Assembly: GCF_018729455.1 (NCBI RefSeq)
Contig: NZ_JAHHZF010000006.1
Location: forward strand, 320,942 to 384,941
Direction: 5' to 3'
DNA: 64,000 nt
Source of the DNA: Prosthecodimorpha staleyi
Lineage (GTDB): Bacteria > Pseudomonadota > Alphaproteobacteria > Rhizobiales > Ancalomicrobiaceae
This document shows, piece by piece, positions 29,907 through 38,964 of this stretch. The notes beneath the pieces are model-generated. The model was given only the letters and a program-made list of their open reading frames with translations. It did no database searches and was not told the DNA's origin. Positions within the stretch are counted from its first letter, which is position 1, and every line of letters starts with the position of its first letter. Both the position numbers and the translations under genes were made by a program.

Positions 29907-30372
29907 AGCCTATCTGGGTCTCGGCGGCAATATCGGGGACGTGCGCGCCACCATCGCGGCCGCCGTCGAACGCCTCGCCGCGCGCGGTGCGCGTATCGTC
30001 GCCCGTTCGGCCGACTACGGCACCCCGCCCTGGGGCAAGCTCGACCAGCCGCCCTATGTCAATGCCTGCGTGGGCATCGAGACGGAGCTCGCGCCCGAGA
30101 CCCTGCTCGCGCTGGTGCTGTCGATCGAGCAGGAATTCGGCCGCCGGCGCCTGGAAAAGTGGGGGCCGCGCACGCTCGACATCGACATTCTGACCTATGA
30201 CGACCGCACCGTCGACCTGCCCGGCCTGGTCGTCCCGCATCCCTACATGCTCGAGCGCGCCTTCGTGGTCGTGCCCCTCGCCGAAATCGCCCCCGACCTC
30301 ATCGTCAAGGGCGAGCGCGTCGGCGACGTTGCGGCCCGCATCGACCGCGCCGGCATCGAACGGCTGGGATAG
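29899..30372 (+). CDS. folK: 2-amino-4-hydroxy-6-hydroxymethyldihydropteridine diphosphokinase
   Basis: A 157-residue pyrophosphokinase, the step before FolP. AYLGLGGNIGDVRATI gives the N-terminal signature, and EQEFGRRRLEKWGPRTLDIDILTYDDRTVDLPGLVVPHPYMLERAFVV, read in parts, contains the GPRxLDIDIL motif with the catalytic Asp pair and the PHP loop. Its ATG lies within the last codons of folB (8-bp overlap). Confidence 0.95.
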   Translation: MARAYLGLGGNIGDVRATIAAAVERLAARGARIVARSADYGTPPWGKLDQPPYVNACVGIETELAPETLLALVLSIEQEFGRRRLEKWGPRTLDIDILTYDDRTVDLPGLVVPHPYMLERAFVVVPLAEIAPDLIVKGERVGDVAARIDRAGIERLG

Positions 30373-30560
30373 TCGTCAGAGAACCGGCGTTTCGGTTCAG
30401 CGGGCCGGATCCGTCCCGACCGGACCGCCGCCGGCCGCGCCAATCGTTTTGCCGGGCGGCCGCCCCCCCGATCGCGCCCTGCCGGCTTGCCAGGGCGGGG
30501 CCGATCCGGCCAGAATTGGCGGCGTCCGGCATGCCGGCCGGCGCTCCTGGGGGCGGGATC

Positions 30561-32732
30561 ATGGTCGCAGGTCTGTTGCGCAGTACCGCAGCGTCGCTGG
30601 TCTTGGTCGTCGCCGCGCTGTGGCCCTGTGCGGATGCCCGCGCTGCCGCGCGCGTCGCGCTGCTGATCGGCAATGCCGACTATCCCGCCGCGCCGCTGAG
30701 CAATCCGACCCGCGACGTGGACGCCATGGAGGCCAGCCTGCGCGAGGCCGGCTTCGATACCGTGATCGCGCACAAGAATCTCGATCTCCGCGCCATGGAT
30801 GCGGCCATCGAGGAGTTTCGCGAGAAGGTCCAGGGCGCCGAGATCGCGGTGCTCTACTATTCGGGTCACGGCATCGAGGTGAACGGCACCAACTATCTCG
30901 TGCCGCGCGATGCCCGGCTCATGAGCGAGACCGCTGCGCGGCGGGAGGCGATCGCCCTCGACGACGCGCTCGAAGCCCTTGAGGGCGCCACCCGGCTCAG
31001 GCTCGTCCTGCTCGATGCCTGCCGCGACAATCCCTTCGTCGCGCGGATGAAGCGCACCAAGGGCGCCCTGACGCGCGGGCTGAGGCGGACCGATCCGGGG
31101 CGCTCCAACACCCTGATCGCCTACGCGACCGCTCCCGGGACGGTCGCCTATGACGGCGACGGCGGGCTCAGTCCGTTCACCGCAAGCCTCGTCCACCACC
31201 TGGTGACGCCGGGCCTCGATGTCGAATATGCGCTCCGCCGCGTCCATGACGACGTGGTCGCGGCCACGCGGCCGATCGCGGCGCGCAGCGGCGGCGACCC
31301 GCAGGAACCCTACAAGACCGGATCGCTCGGCTCCGATCTGATCGCCCTGAGCCGGAAGCCGGTCGAGACCGGCGGGGCCGGGACGCCCCCATCCGGGGCG
31401 GGCCGCGCGGACCAGCGCGCGGACTATGACGAGGCACGCCGCATCGGCACGGCCGAAGCCTGGCAGTTGTTTCTGACCCATCACCCGACCGGCTTCCTGG
31501 CCGATCTGGCCCGGATCGAGGCGAAGCGGTTGGCGGGCCGGACAGCCGCGCTGCCCCCCGCAGCGGCAGCCGCGACCGTTCCGGAGCGGCGCCCTCCACC
31601 TGCCGCGACCATGATGGCGCCGCCGAAGCCTGCGGATGTCGGCGCGCCAGCATCGGCGACCGAACTGATCGAACGCGCCCGCGACCGGCGGCCGGTCACG
31701 GCGCTGGCGCTCAGTCCGAATGGAAGGCTCCTGGCCGCGGCGACCGATGCCGGCCTGACCCTTTGGGACGGTCCGTCCGGCCGCCTGGTCCGTGCGATCT
31801 CCGGGCACAAGGGGCCGGTCAACGCCGTGTCCTTCGCCCCGGCCGGGCTCAGCATCGTCTCCGGCAGCGGCGACCGGTCGCTCCGGCTGTGGGACACGGG
31901 CTCCGGGCAGTCGCTCTGGACCCACACGATCGCCCGCGAGTGGACCTATGCGATCTATGCGGTCGCGGTCTCGCCGGACGGCCAGACGGTTGCCTATGGC
32001 GGAACCGGAAATGTCCTGGCCCTCGTGAATGCGGCGACCGGTCAGGCGCAGAAGACCCTCGGCACCTTCGACGACGCGGTCCGGGCGATCGCCTTCGCGC
32101 CGGATGGACGGACGGTTGCGGCCGCCGGAAAATCCCTGGTCAAGATCTGGGATCCGGCCAGCGGGCTGCAGACGCTCGCGCTCAGCCACCCCGAGCGGGT
32201 GCGTGCGATCGCCTTTGCGCCCGACGGCCGCAGGCTCGCCGCCGGTCTCGACTCGGGCGACATTCAGATTTGGGAACTGCCCGGCGGCAAGGCCCTGCAG
32301 CGCCTGACCGGTCATTCCGGCAGCGTTCGCGCCCTCGCCTTCGCACCCGACGGCCGGACCCTCGCCAGCGGCAGCAGCGATCTCTCGGTGCGGCTGTGGG
32401 ACCCGGAACTGGGCGCGGAGATCTGGCGGGACCGGAGTCACGCCGATACCGTCACATCGCTGATCTTCGCCCGGGACGGACGCCGGGTGATCACGGGTGG
32501 GCTCGACGGAACGATTCGCTGGCGCGACGCGGCGTCCGGCAAAGTGGCGGCGGTCTCCGCCGAGGACGGCCGGGGCCATTGGATGACGGCGACTTCGGGC
32601 GACCGCTTCGTGACCGACAATCCGCTCGACTGGCTCAGGACCACGCGCGAGAAGATCGACCCGGCGCTCGAGACCTACCTGTCCGCCGCCCAGCGCCCAT
32701 CGGTCGAAATGTCCGGCCCGGCCACTCCGTGA
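30561..32732 (+). CDS. Secreted caspase-like (C14) protein with WD40 propeller
   Basis: A 723-residue protein. Signal peptide about 1-28 (LLRSTAASLVLVVAALWPCADARA), then a caspase p20-like domain (about 30-255) with ARVALLIGNADY, the catalytic His in LYYSGHGIEVNGTNY and the catalytic Cys in LVLLDACRDNPF. A Pro/Ala-rich linker follows, then seven WD40 repeats (about 385-690) with repeated AFAPDGR ... LWD blocks, enough for a closed seven-blade propeller. The ATG at 30561 gives the signal peptide; in-frame TTG 30516 and ATG 30531 lie upstream. The caspase should be periplasmic or exported, with the propeller docking a partner. It is not in the fol operon by function, though on the same strand. 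Confidence 0.88.
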   Translation: MVAGLLRSTAASLVLVVAALWPCADARAAARVALLIGNADYPAAPLSNPTRDVDAMEASLREAGFDTVIAHKNLDLRAMDAAIEEFREKVQGAEIAVLYYSGHGIEVNGTNYLVPRDARLMSETAARREAIALDDALEALEGATRLRLVLLDACRDNPFVARMKRTKGALTRGLRRTDPGRSNTLIAYATAPGTVAYDGDGGLSPFTASLVHHLVTPGLDVEYALRRVHDDVVAATRPIAARSGGDPQEPYKTGSLGSDLIALSRKPVETGGAGTPPSGAGRADQRADYDEARRIGTAEAWQLFLTHHPTGFLADLARIEAKRLAGRTAALPPAAAAATVPERRPPPAATMMAPPKPADVGAPASATELIERARDRRPVTALALSPNGRLLAAATDAGLTLWDGPSGRLVRAISGHKGPVNAVSFAPAGLSIVSGSGDRSLRLWDTGSGQSLWTHTIAREWTYAIYAVAVSPDGQTVAYGGTGNVLALVNAATGQAQKTLGTFDDAVRAIAFAPDGRTVAAAGKSLVKIWDPASGLQTLALSHPERVRAIAFAPDGRRLAAGLDSGDIQIWELPGGKALQRLTGHSGSVRALAFAPDGRTLASGSSDLSVRLWDPELGAEIWRDRSHADTVTSLIFARDGRRVITGGLDGTIRWRDAASGKVAAVSAEDGRGHWMTATSGDRFVTDNPLDWLRTTREKIDPALETYLSAAQRPSVEMSGPATP

Positions 32733-32823
32733 TCCGGCCCACCCGGCGCGCAGGATCGTGCACCGCGGCGGTCCGGCCGGGCCGCCCCCTGTCCACATCG
32801 CCGGGCGGCTGCGTTGTTCGCGT

Positions 32824-33372
32824 TCATGGCAGGAACCGCACCGAATCGAAGAATTCCTCGAATGGATCGCCGCGGCCGAAGCCGGGACCGCTGCGACAGG
32901 AGGCGATGGTCGCGATCAGCGCGTAGGTGCCGGACGGCGTCGGCACGCAGAGCAATTCGCCGCGCGGGGTGGCATTGCGGCACAGGGTATGGGCCGTGTG
33001 ACGCTCGCCGCGGCGGCCGGCGAGCGAGTCGGGCGCGATGGTCGGAACCACGTAGAGCGAATCCGGCAGATGCACTTTCGCCAGACCGGCACAGTTCAGC
33101 GGCGAGCGGAGGACCGCGACCCGGCTGCGCTTGCGGTCGTGCGGGTCCGACGGGGTCAGCATTAAACCGTCGGGCGAAACGTTCGTCAGCGTCCAGCGGC
33201 TGCTCTCGTAGCTCACGCTCATCTTGCCGACGACGGCCTCGCGCGTCTCGGCACGGACAGGGACGGCGAGCGCCGCCGAAAGCAGGGCTGCGGCGGCGAC
33301 GGCCGAAAAGGTCTTTTCCTGCGGCCCCGGAGACCCGGCGCGGCGCAGCCGGCCTATGGACGTTTCGCGCAT
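32824..33372 (-). CDS. Secreted hypothetical protein
   Basis: A 182-residue protein with a signal peptide (FSAVAAAALLSAALAVPVRA, cleavage about residue 42) and a mature part with several conserved-looking Cys (LNCAGLA, TLCRNATP, LLCVPTPSG, ASCRSGPGFG). The mature domain resembles small periplasmic proteins with a C-terminal EEFFDSVRFLP, similar to ends seen in DUF-type secreted proteins, but no family is claimed. The ATG at 33372 is chosen for the signal peptide. It lies 77 bp beyond the stop of the rhodanese-like gene on the same strand and could be the last gene of the xoxG operon. Confidence 0.7.
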   Translation of the reverse strand: MRETSIGRLRRAGSPGPQEKTFSAVAAAALLSAALAVPVRAETREAVVGKMSVSYESSRWTLTNVSPDGLMLTPSDPHDRKRSRVAVLRSPLNCAGLAKVHLPDSLYVVPTIAPDSLAGRRGERHTAHTLCRNATPRGELLCVPTPSGTYALIATIASCRSGPGFGRGDPFEEFFDSVRFLP

Positions 33373-33449
33373 GATGGTCCACCGCCCAGGAGGATCGGCG
33401 GTTCGAGAGGAATCCCGAACCGGCCGGCGTTGCGGCCGGAAGGCGGCCG

Positions 33450-34163
33450 CTACGGCTTCGACAGTGTCGGCGTCGACTGTGTCGAATGCACGATGGCCGG
33501 CTTGACCGGAGGCGGCCCGGCAGGTCGCGCGGGTGCCGGTTCGCCCTCGATCCAGGGCTCGGACTTCTCCGTCGGAAAGTTCATTTCCGCCCATCCGTCC
33601 GTCCCGCCCGGGAACCAGATCACGTTCGAATAGCCATAGTCGAGCATGGCCCGGCGCGCGGCATTCCAACTCATCCAACAATCTGCAAGGCAATAGAACA
33701 CGATCGGCCGGCTCTTGTCGCCCCCCGTGATCGCCTGAAGGCCGGCGCGGAAATAGCGGTCCATCTCGGGCGAGAGCGCGCCGTAACCGACATTGGCGAG
33801 CCAGATCGAGCCGGGGATATTGGCGCGCGGCTTGTCGCGCCAGATCGTGCCGGGCGGCAGGTTGGCGGGCTTCGGCGCGCGCGGCAGCACGTCGACGAAC
33901 AGCGCGTCGCGCGCCGCCCAGAGATCATAGGCGGGGTCGGCATCGATCACCCGCGCGCCCTTCAGCGTCTCAGGCGTCGGGGTGCGGAAATCGTCCATGC
34001 GGTAGGCGTCGGGTTCTGCCGGCGCGGCTTCGGCCGCCGCGGCCGCAGCGCCTCCGAGCAGGGCAGCGGCCGCGGCCGGCACGGACATGCAGAGGATCGA
34101 GACCACGAGAGCGGCGGCGATGCGCTCGGTCGAGAGGCGGCGGATCGGCACGGGGCGGGCCAT
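33450..34163 (-). CDS. PQQ-dependent catabolism-associated rhodanese-like Cys/Trp-motif protein
   Basis: A 237-residue exported protein: a hydrophobic N-terminus (residues 15-48), then a rhodanese-like domain (about 65-205). The active-site region reads IVFYCLADCWMSWNAARRAML with Cys158 and Cys162-Trp163, the signature of the family named for a CXXCW motif in PQQ-dependent catabolism (TIGR03865-like); here the spacing is C-x3-C-W. IPGSIWLANVGYGALSPEMDRYF and VIWFPGGTDGWAEM fit the same family. It has a Pro-rich C-terminal tail. It probably acts in periplasmic thiol or sulfane chemistry tied to the dehydrogenase; the reaction is unproven. Confidence 0.88.
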   Translation of the reverse strand: MARPVPIRRLSTERIAAALVVSILCMSVPAAAAALLGGAAAAAAEAAPAEPDAYRMDDFRTPTPETLKGARVIDADPAYDLWAARDALFVDVLPRAPKPANLPPGTIWRDKPRANIPGSIWLANVGYGALSPEMDRYFRAGLQAITGGDKSRPIVFYCLADCWMSWNAARRAMLDYGYSNVIWFPGGTDGWAEMNFPTEKSEPWIEGEPAPARPAGPPPVKPAIVHSTQSTPTLSKP

Positions 34164-34246
34164 CGAACACTCTCCGGGGCGGCCGACCGATGCGGCGGCG
34201 GGGGATCGGGGCGATCGCCGCCGGGCGGTGGTCGCCGGCGCGTTGA

Positions 34247-35074
34247 TCAACTGCGCGGCTTGGTGATCGGCCGGTCCTGGTCGTCGAGCAGGGGCACGCC
34301 ATAGCCGAGCAGGATCCGGTCGATCTCGCCCTGGCGCCCGGCGATCAATTCGTTGAGCCGGCGCTTCCACTCCAGCTCGCCGTGGCGGATGCCGAAGGTG
34401 ATCCGGAACGACATGGGCGGACCGTTGGTCTCGTGGGTCAGGGCGGTCACGGTCAGCGGCGTCGCGGCCTGCCGGGCGAACCATCCCCCGTTCGGTCCCC
34501 ACAGGATGCCGGCATCGATCTCGCCGGAGACGATATCCGAAATCATCGCCTCGGCGGGCGAATCGTAGCGGCGGTCGACGATCAGCGGATAGGATTTCGC
34601 CTTCGGCAGCAGGCCGTAGCGCAGCATGTAGTCGGCCGGCGGCGTGGCCGCGATCAGCCCGATCCGCTTGTCCTTCAGCCGCTCGTCCGACAGGCGGTCG
34701 ACGCCGTCGAGCGGACCGCCGGCCTTGGCGATCAGCACGAAGGCGGACTTGTAGTAGGCATTGGTGTTCTGCACCGGGTCCGCGCCCGAGGCGTAGCCGA
34801 TGATCACGTCGCACAGCTTGGTGCCGAGTGTGTTGCGGACGAAGCCGGGCCCCTGCGGCATCCAGAAATAGCGCAGGGGCAGCTTGACCTCGGCCGCGAT
34901 CAGCTCGGCAATCTTGTTCTCGAACCCGCCCTCGTCGCGGTTCGAGAACGGCATGTTGGCGGGATCGCCGCAGACCCGGAAGGCCTCGTCGGAGACCACG
35001 GCCGGCCGCTGCTGGGCGGCGGCCGGGAGCGGCGCAAGGGCGACGAGAAGGCAGGCGGCGATCCGACTGTTCAT
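34247..35074 (-). CDS. xoxJ: XoxJ-like periplasmic binding protein (quinoprotein-associated)
   Basis: A 275-residue periplasmic protein of the solute-binding type 3 fold. Signal peptide MNSRIAACLLVALAPLPAAAQQ, then FRVCGDPANMPFSNRDEGGFENKIAELIA, GFVRNTLGTKLCDVIIGYASGADPV and the GEIDAGILWGPNGGWFARQA region, all typical of TIGR03871-like XoxJ/MxaJ proteins. XoxJ is needed for methanol dehydrogenase activity and may help XoxF folding or activation rather than transport. It lies 3 bp after the xoxG stop, so the two are co-transcribed. Confidence 0.9.
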   Translation of the reverse strand: MNSRIAACLLVALAPLPAAAQQRPAVVSDEAFRVCGDPANMPFSNRDEGGFENKIAELIAAEVKLPLRYFWMPQGPGFVRNTLGTKLCDVIIGYASGADPVQNTNAYYKSAFVLIAKAGGPLDGVDRLSDERLKDKRIGLIAATPPADYMLRYGLLPKAKSYPLIVDRRYDSPAEAMISDIVSGEIDAGILWGPNGGWFARQAATPLTVTALTHETNGPPMSFRITFGIRHGELEWKRRLNELIAGRQGEIDRILLGYGVPLLDDQDRPITKPRS

Positions 35075-35077
35075 GGC

Positions 35078-35584
35078 TCAGTTCGCCATACAGGCGTCTT
35101 CATACTGCTTGATCGCGTCGATCTTCGCCTCGCGCTTCTCCGGCCGGGCGCGCGCCAGCGCACCGTCGGCGCGGGCCTTCAGATAGACGTAGATGTCGTC
35201 GATGTAGCACATCACGTTCTTGTTGGTGCCGAAGGAGGGCATGACGCTCTCCTTGCCGGACGTGTGCACGGTGCGGCCGTTGACGACCGTCTCCTGGAAC
35301 TGGTCGTAGGTCATGGTCTGCAGCGAGACGCGCAGCGCCGGGGCATAGGTCGAGCCTTCGCCGTCCGGGCCGTGACAGACATGGCACTCGGCATGATAGC
35401 GGCGGTAGCCCGAGAAGGTGTACCAGTCCCAGGTGCCGTCGTCCTTCTTGTTCCAGGTCGGATTGCCGTCCTTGTCGAGATACTTGCCGTCTTCCGATTT
35501 CACCGCCGGACCCGCGATGACGGACCCAGCAGCGGCCAGCGCGCCTAAGAAAACCATAAGATATGCTGACTTCTTGATCGACAT
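35078..35584 (-). CDS. xoxG: XoxG-type c-type cytochrome (methanol metabolism-related)
   Basis: A 168-residue periplasmic cytochrome. Signal peptide about 1-24; a single heme site CHVCH (Cys67, Cys70, His71) in YRRYHAECHVCHGPDGEG. Two more Cys (NVMCYIDDIYVYLKAR and YEDACMAN) match the four-Cys class of methanol-related cytochromes (TIGR03874-like). MPSF likely supplies the axial Met. It should accept electrons from the PQQ of XoxF. GGGAGAAAG lies 8 bp before the ATG. A terminator separates it from xoxF upstream, so it may have its own promoter or depend on read-through. Confidence 0.92.
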   Translation of the reverse strand: MSIKKSAYLMVFLGALAAAGSVIAGPAVKSEDGKYLDKDGNPTWNKKDDGTWDWYTFSGYRRYHAECHVCHGPDGEGSTYAPALRVSLQTMTYDQFQETVVNGRTVHTSGKESVMPSFGTNKNVMCYIDDIYVYLKARADGALARARPEKREAKIDAIKQYEDACMAN

Positions 35585-35655
35585 GGCGCGCTTTCTCCCA
35601 AACGACGCTACCGTTGACGACGGCCTGACCGGCTGCCCTAGTCCTTGTCTTATGT

Positions 35656-35694
35656 AGAAAAAAAGAGACCGGCGTCAACGAGGTGACGCCGGTC
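35656..35694 (-). terminator. Intrinsic terminator between xoxF and xoxG
   Basis: On the minus strand an 11-bp perfect stem (GACCGGCGTCA/TGACGCCGGTC, loop CCTCGT) is followed by CTC and seven T. It lies 25 bp after the xoxF stop, so most xoxF transcripts should end here. Confidence 0.85.
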
Positions 35695-35718
35695 CCTTTG
35701 TCGCAGATCGCGGAGATC

Positions 35719-37524
35719 TTAGTTGGGCAGAGCGAAGACGGTCAGCTGGCCACCGAGAGCGGTGTAGTTGCTGAGACCGGCATAGCCGCCGACCGCGCCG
35801 AGACCGGCATTCGGGTCGGTCAGACCGGCCGCCAGACCGATACCGGCCCAACCACCGACGCCCGACAGGATGGCGACGTACTGCTTGCCCTTGTTGGTGT
35901 AGGTCATCACGTTACCGATGATGCCCGACGGGGTCTTGAACTTGTACAGTTCCTTGCCCGACACGGAGTCGACGGCCTTCAGATAGCCTTCGAGCGTGCC
36001 GTAGAAGACCACGTCGCCGGCAGTGGCGAGGGCGCCGGACCACACGGAGAACTGCTCCTTGTTGGACCAGACGATCTTACCCGTCTTGCCGTCCCAGGCG
36101 ATGAAGTTGCCCATGCCGCCGTGGCTGTTCGGGGCCGGATACATCGCAAGGGTCGCGCCGACATAGGGCTGGCCGGGGGTGTAGGTCACCTTGAACGGCT
36201 CGTAGTCCATGCAGACGTGGTTGGTCGGAACGTAGAACAGCTGGGTCTTCGGCGAGTAGGCCGCAGGCTGCTGGTCCTTGGTGCCGAGAGCCGCCGGGCA
36301 GATGCCCTTCGAGTTCACGTCTTCGCCGTTCTGCTCGGTCGAGTACTTGGCCACGACCGCCGGACGGCCATAGGTCGGGCTCGACTTGTTCATGTCGACG
36401 CCGGTGGTCCAGTTGACGACCGGATCGAACTTCTCGGCGACGATCAGATCGCCGTTCTCGCGGTTCAGCGTATAGCCGAGACCGTTGCGGTCGAAGTGCG
36501 TCAGCAGCGGCGTGACCTTGCCGCCGATTTCCTGATCCGTGAGGATCATCTCGTTGATGCCGTCGAAGTCCCACTCGTCATGGGGGGTCATCTGGTAGAC
36601 CCACTTGGCCATGCCGGTGTCGACATCGCGACCCCAGATGGTCATCGACCAGCGGTTGTCACCCGGGCGCTGCTTCGGATTCCAGGTCGAGGGGTTGCCC
36701 GAACCGTAATACATCAGGTTCAGCTTGGGGTCGTAGGAATACCAGCCCCAGGTGCAGCCGCCGCCGGTCTTCCACTGGTCGCCCTGCCAGGTGTTGATGC
36801 CGGAGTCCTTGCCGACCGGCTTGCCCAGATGGGTGGTCTTGACCGGATCCATCAGGGTCTGATCATCCGGGCCCATCGAGTAGCCGCGCCAGACGCGCTT
36901 GCCGGTCTTGATGTCGTAGGCGGTGACGTGGCACTGCACGCCGAACTCGCCGCCCGAGATGCCGACGATCACCTTGTCCTTCACCGGAAGAACGGTGGCG
37001 GTGTTGGTCTCGCCGCGCTTGGGATCGCCGTTGACGACCTTCCAGACTTCCTTGCCGGTCTTCATGTCCAGGGCGACGACGGTGGTGTCGGCCTGATGCA
37101 GGAACACCTTGCCGTCGCCATAGGCGAGGCCGCGGTTGACGGTGTCGCAGCACATCACCGGGATGACCGAAGGATCCTGCTTCGGCTCATACTTCCAGAT
37201 GATGCGACCCTCGTTGTTCAGGTCGAGCGCATAGACGATGTTCGGGAACGGGGTGTGGACGTACATCACGTCCCCGACCACGAGCGGCGAACCTTCGTGA
37301 CCGCGCAGGACGCCCGTCGAGAAGGTCCAGGCGACCTGGAGCTTCGAGACGTTGTCCTTGTTGATCTGGTTCAGTTTCGAGTAGCGGGTGTTGGCATAGT
37401 CACCCGTCTGAAGGACCCACTGGTTGGGGTCCTGCGTCAGCTTGATGATTTCGTCGTTGGCGAAGGCCGGCGCCGAAAGGGCGACCGTACCGGCAAGCGC
37501 CGCCACGAACTTATTGATGATCAT
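35719..37524 (-). CDS. xoxF: XoxF lanthanide-dependent PQQ methanol dehydrogenase
   Basis: A 601-residue periplasmic quinoprotein with an eight-blade propeller. Signal peptide [17 protein letters not shown] (cleavage about 22). The adjacent-Cys disulfide ring is VMCCDTVN (C125-C126). The active site [13 protein letters not shown] has the catalytic Asp319 and, two residues on, Asp321; MxaF enzymes have Ala there, so D321 marks a lanthanide (La/Ce-type) enzyme. Trp-docking repeats such as GKEVWKV and GKRVWRG are visible. It oxidises methanol (and often formaldehyde), passing electrons to XoxG. The ATG at 37524 has TTGGGAGGAAG upstream. No mxaFI or pqq synthesis genes occur in the window. It shows the XoxF5-like composition usual in Rhizobiales. 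Confidence 0.97.
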   Translation of the reverse strand: MIINKFVAALAGTVALSAPAFANDEIIKLTQDPNQWVLQTGDYANTRYSKLNQINKDNVSKLQVAWTFSTGVLRGHEGSPLVVGDVMYVHTPFPNIVYALDLNNEGRIIWKYEPKQDPSVIPVMCCDTVNRGLAYGDGKVFLHQADTTVVALDMKTGKEVWKVVNGDPKRGETNTATVLPVKDKVIVGISGGEFGVQCHVTAYDIKTGKRVWRGYSMGPDDQTLMDPVKTTHLGKPVGKDSGINTWQGDQWKTGGGCTWGWYSYDPKLNLMYYGSGNPSTWNPKQRPGDNRWSMTIWGRDVDTGMAKWVYQMTPHDEWDFDGINEMILTDQEIGGKVTPLLTHFDRNGLGYTLNRENGDLIVAEKFDPVVNWTTGVDMNKSSPTYGRPAVVAKYSTEQNGEDVNSKGICPAALGTKDQQPAAYSPKTQLFYVPTNHVCMDYEPFKVTYTPGQPYVGATLAMYPAPNSHGGMGNFIAWDGKTGKIVWSNKEQFSVWSGALATAGDVVFYGTLEGYLKAVDSVSGKELYKFKTPSGIIGNVMTYTNKGKQYVAILSGVGGWAGIGLAAGLTDPNAGLGAVGGYAGLSNYTALGGQLTVFALPN

Positions 37525-37936
37525 AAGGCTTCCTCCCAAGCGTGACCGACACCGCGTCCCGCACACGGGAAAGCGCCGCCAGAACACCGAATTTCGGGAA
37601 CCAGATCTTCGGCAGCGTGTCACGACCGGACATGAGTCGGTCTACACACAGGGCGCTTCCGTCCCTGCCAGGCCTACGAACCGCACCTCACGCTCCCAGA
37701 CATGAGGTGGTTGAAGCCGAAGACTGAGAAGACCCTAATAAGAGCCTTCTTACCCGGCAATACGTATTTTCACGTAGCGGCCCGCCGGAAAGGCATTGCG
37801 GAGCCCGTGCCCCCTGCGACATTCCGGCTCGCCCTCTTAATGCATTGCAGCAATTATCATTTCGGAAACGTTGCCAAGACCTGCCGGGCATGCCCACGGG
37901 ATGGGCGCCTGCCTGAATTCGAGGCATGGCGCTTTG
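37525..37936. other. xoxF leader and promoter region
   Basis: A 412-bp gap without a convincing gene; the short frames here lack homology-like features. It must hold the xoxF promoter (minus strand). An inverted motif TACGT-ATTTTC-ACGTA lies at 37761-37776, a candidate regulator site. The leader is less GC-rich than neighbouring genes around 37730-37870. No -35/-10 pair is asserted. Confidence 0.5.
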
Positions 37937-38887
37937 CTACTCCCATTCCATCTCCTTGAAGGCGGCGGTCGCGTTCCGGGCATTGAAATCGTCGAACAAG
38001 GCCCAGGCGTCGCGCTCGGAAATGCCGGCCTTGGCGGCCGCCTCGGCGATGGTGCGGCCGTCGGCGACCATGGCGCGGACATCGTCGCGCAGCCGGTTCA
38101 GGTAGCGCCATTGCGGCGCCATCGCGTCCGGCCACGACAGCGACGCCGGCCCATGGCCGGGCACCACCCGGTCGACCGGCCGCTTCGCGGCGTCCGCCAT
38201 CACCTTCAGCCAGCCCGCCAGGCTGCCGTCCAGCGCAGGCACGTGACGCACGAACAGGAGGTCTGCGAGCCACCAGCTGCGGGTCGCGGTGTCATACACG
38301 CTCAGATCGGCATTGGTATGGGCCGTCGGATGGGCTTCCAGCACCAGGATACGCCCGCCCAGATCGATCTCGCGCCGGCCCGACACCGCCTCGTCGGGCG
38401 GAACGATCTCGGTCCCGGCGAAATCGGCCTCCCCGACCAGACGGCGGTTGGCCTCCAGATAGACGGTCGCGCGGCTGAGCAGCGCGAGCTTCAGGTTGGC
38501 ATGGCCGACGAACCGGGTCCCATCGGCACGGAAGGCGACGTTGCCGAGCACGTGGTCGGGATGGAAATGGGTGTTGATGACCCAGCGGATCGGCTTGTCG
38601 GTTTGGGCCCGCACGGCCGCGAGCAGGCGCCGGCCGGCCGCCGCGCTGCCGCCGGTGTCGATCACCGCGACCGCATCGCCGCCGACCACGAAACCGACAT
38701 TGCCGATGGCGCCGCCGTTGATCGGCGCCGCCAATTGGTAGGGGGCCTGGTAGACGAACAGCCCCGGCGCGACCTCCCGGACCGGCAGCGGGGCCTCCTC
38801 GGCCCATGCCGCAGCGCACAAGATTCCGAGACCGCAGGCCAGCGCGACCAGCCGCGCCGCCATGGTGTGAAGGGCAAAATGACGCAT
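37937..38887 (-). CDS. Quinoprotein relay zinc metallohydrolase (SoxH-like MBL fold)
   Basis: A 316-residue periplasmic metallo-beta-lactamase-fold protein. Signal peptide MAARLVALACGLGILCAAAWA, then APGLFVYQAPYQL, and the metal site THFHPDHVLGN (His107, His109, Asp111, His112); further ligands lie in VVPGHGPASLSWPDA. This matches the SoxH-related quinoprotein relay metallohydrolase 2 family (TIGR04559-like), which co-occurs with PQQ alcohol dehydrogenases and the SoxYZ-like carrier. It probably hydrolyses a thioester-like or thiol adduct on the carrier; the substrate is unknown. The ATG at 38887 is chosen for the signal peptide. Confidence 0.88.
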   Translation of the reverse strand: MRHFALHTMAARLVALACGLGILCAAAWAEEAPLPVREVAPGLFVYQAPYQLAAPINGGAIGNVGFVVGGDAVAVIDTGGSAAAGRRLLAAVRAQTDKPIRWVINTHFHPDHVLGNVAFRADGTRFVGHANLKLALLSRATVYLEANRRLVGEADFAGTEIVPPDEAVSGRREIDLGGRILVLEAHPTAHTNADLSVYDTATRSWWLADLLFVRHVPALDGSLAGWLKVMADAAKRPVDRVVPGHGPASLSWPDAMAPQWRYLNRLRDDVRAMVADGRTIAEAAAKAGISERDAWALFDDFNARNATAAFKEMEWE

Positions 38888-38964
38888 CGTTTTCTCCTGC
38901 GGCAGCGGCTGCCCGCGGCGTCGGAGGCGGCCCGCGACAGGCGCGGGTTCGGCGCCCGGCGCCT

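Noticed and set aside
30243-32798. Open frame of 851 codons on the minus strand opposite the caspase/WD40 gene
   Set aside because: Gly/Arg/Asp-rich, no start context or domains; the plus-strand protein has clear catalytic and repeat motifs.
34247-35074. Annotating the XoxJ-like protein as an ordinary amino-acid ABC binding protein
   Set aside because: Its position 3 bp after the cytochrome and next to xoxF, with MxaJ/XoxJ-like motifs, points to the quinoprotein-associated family instead.
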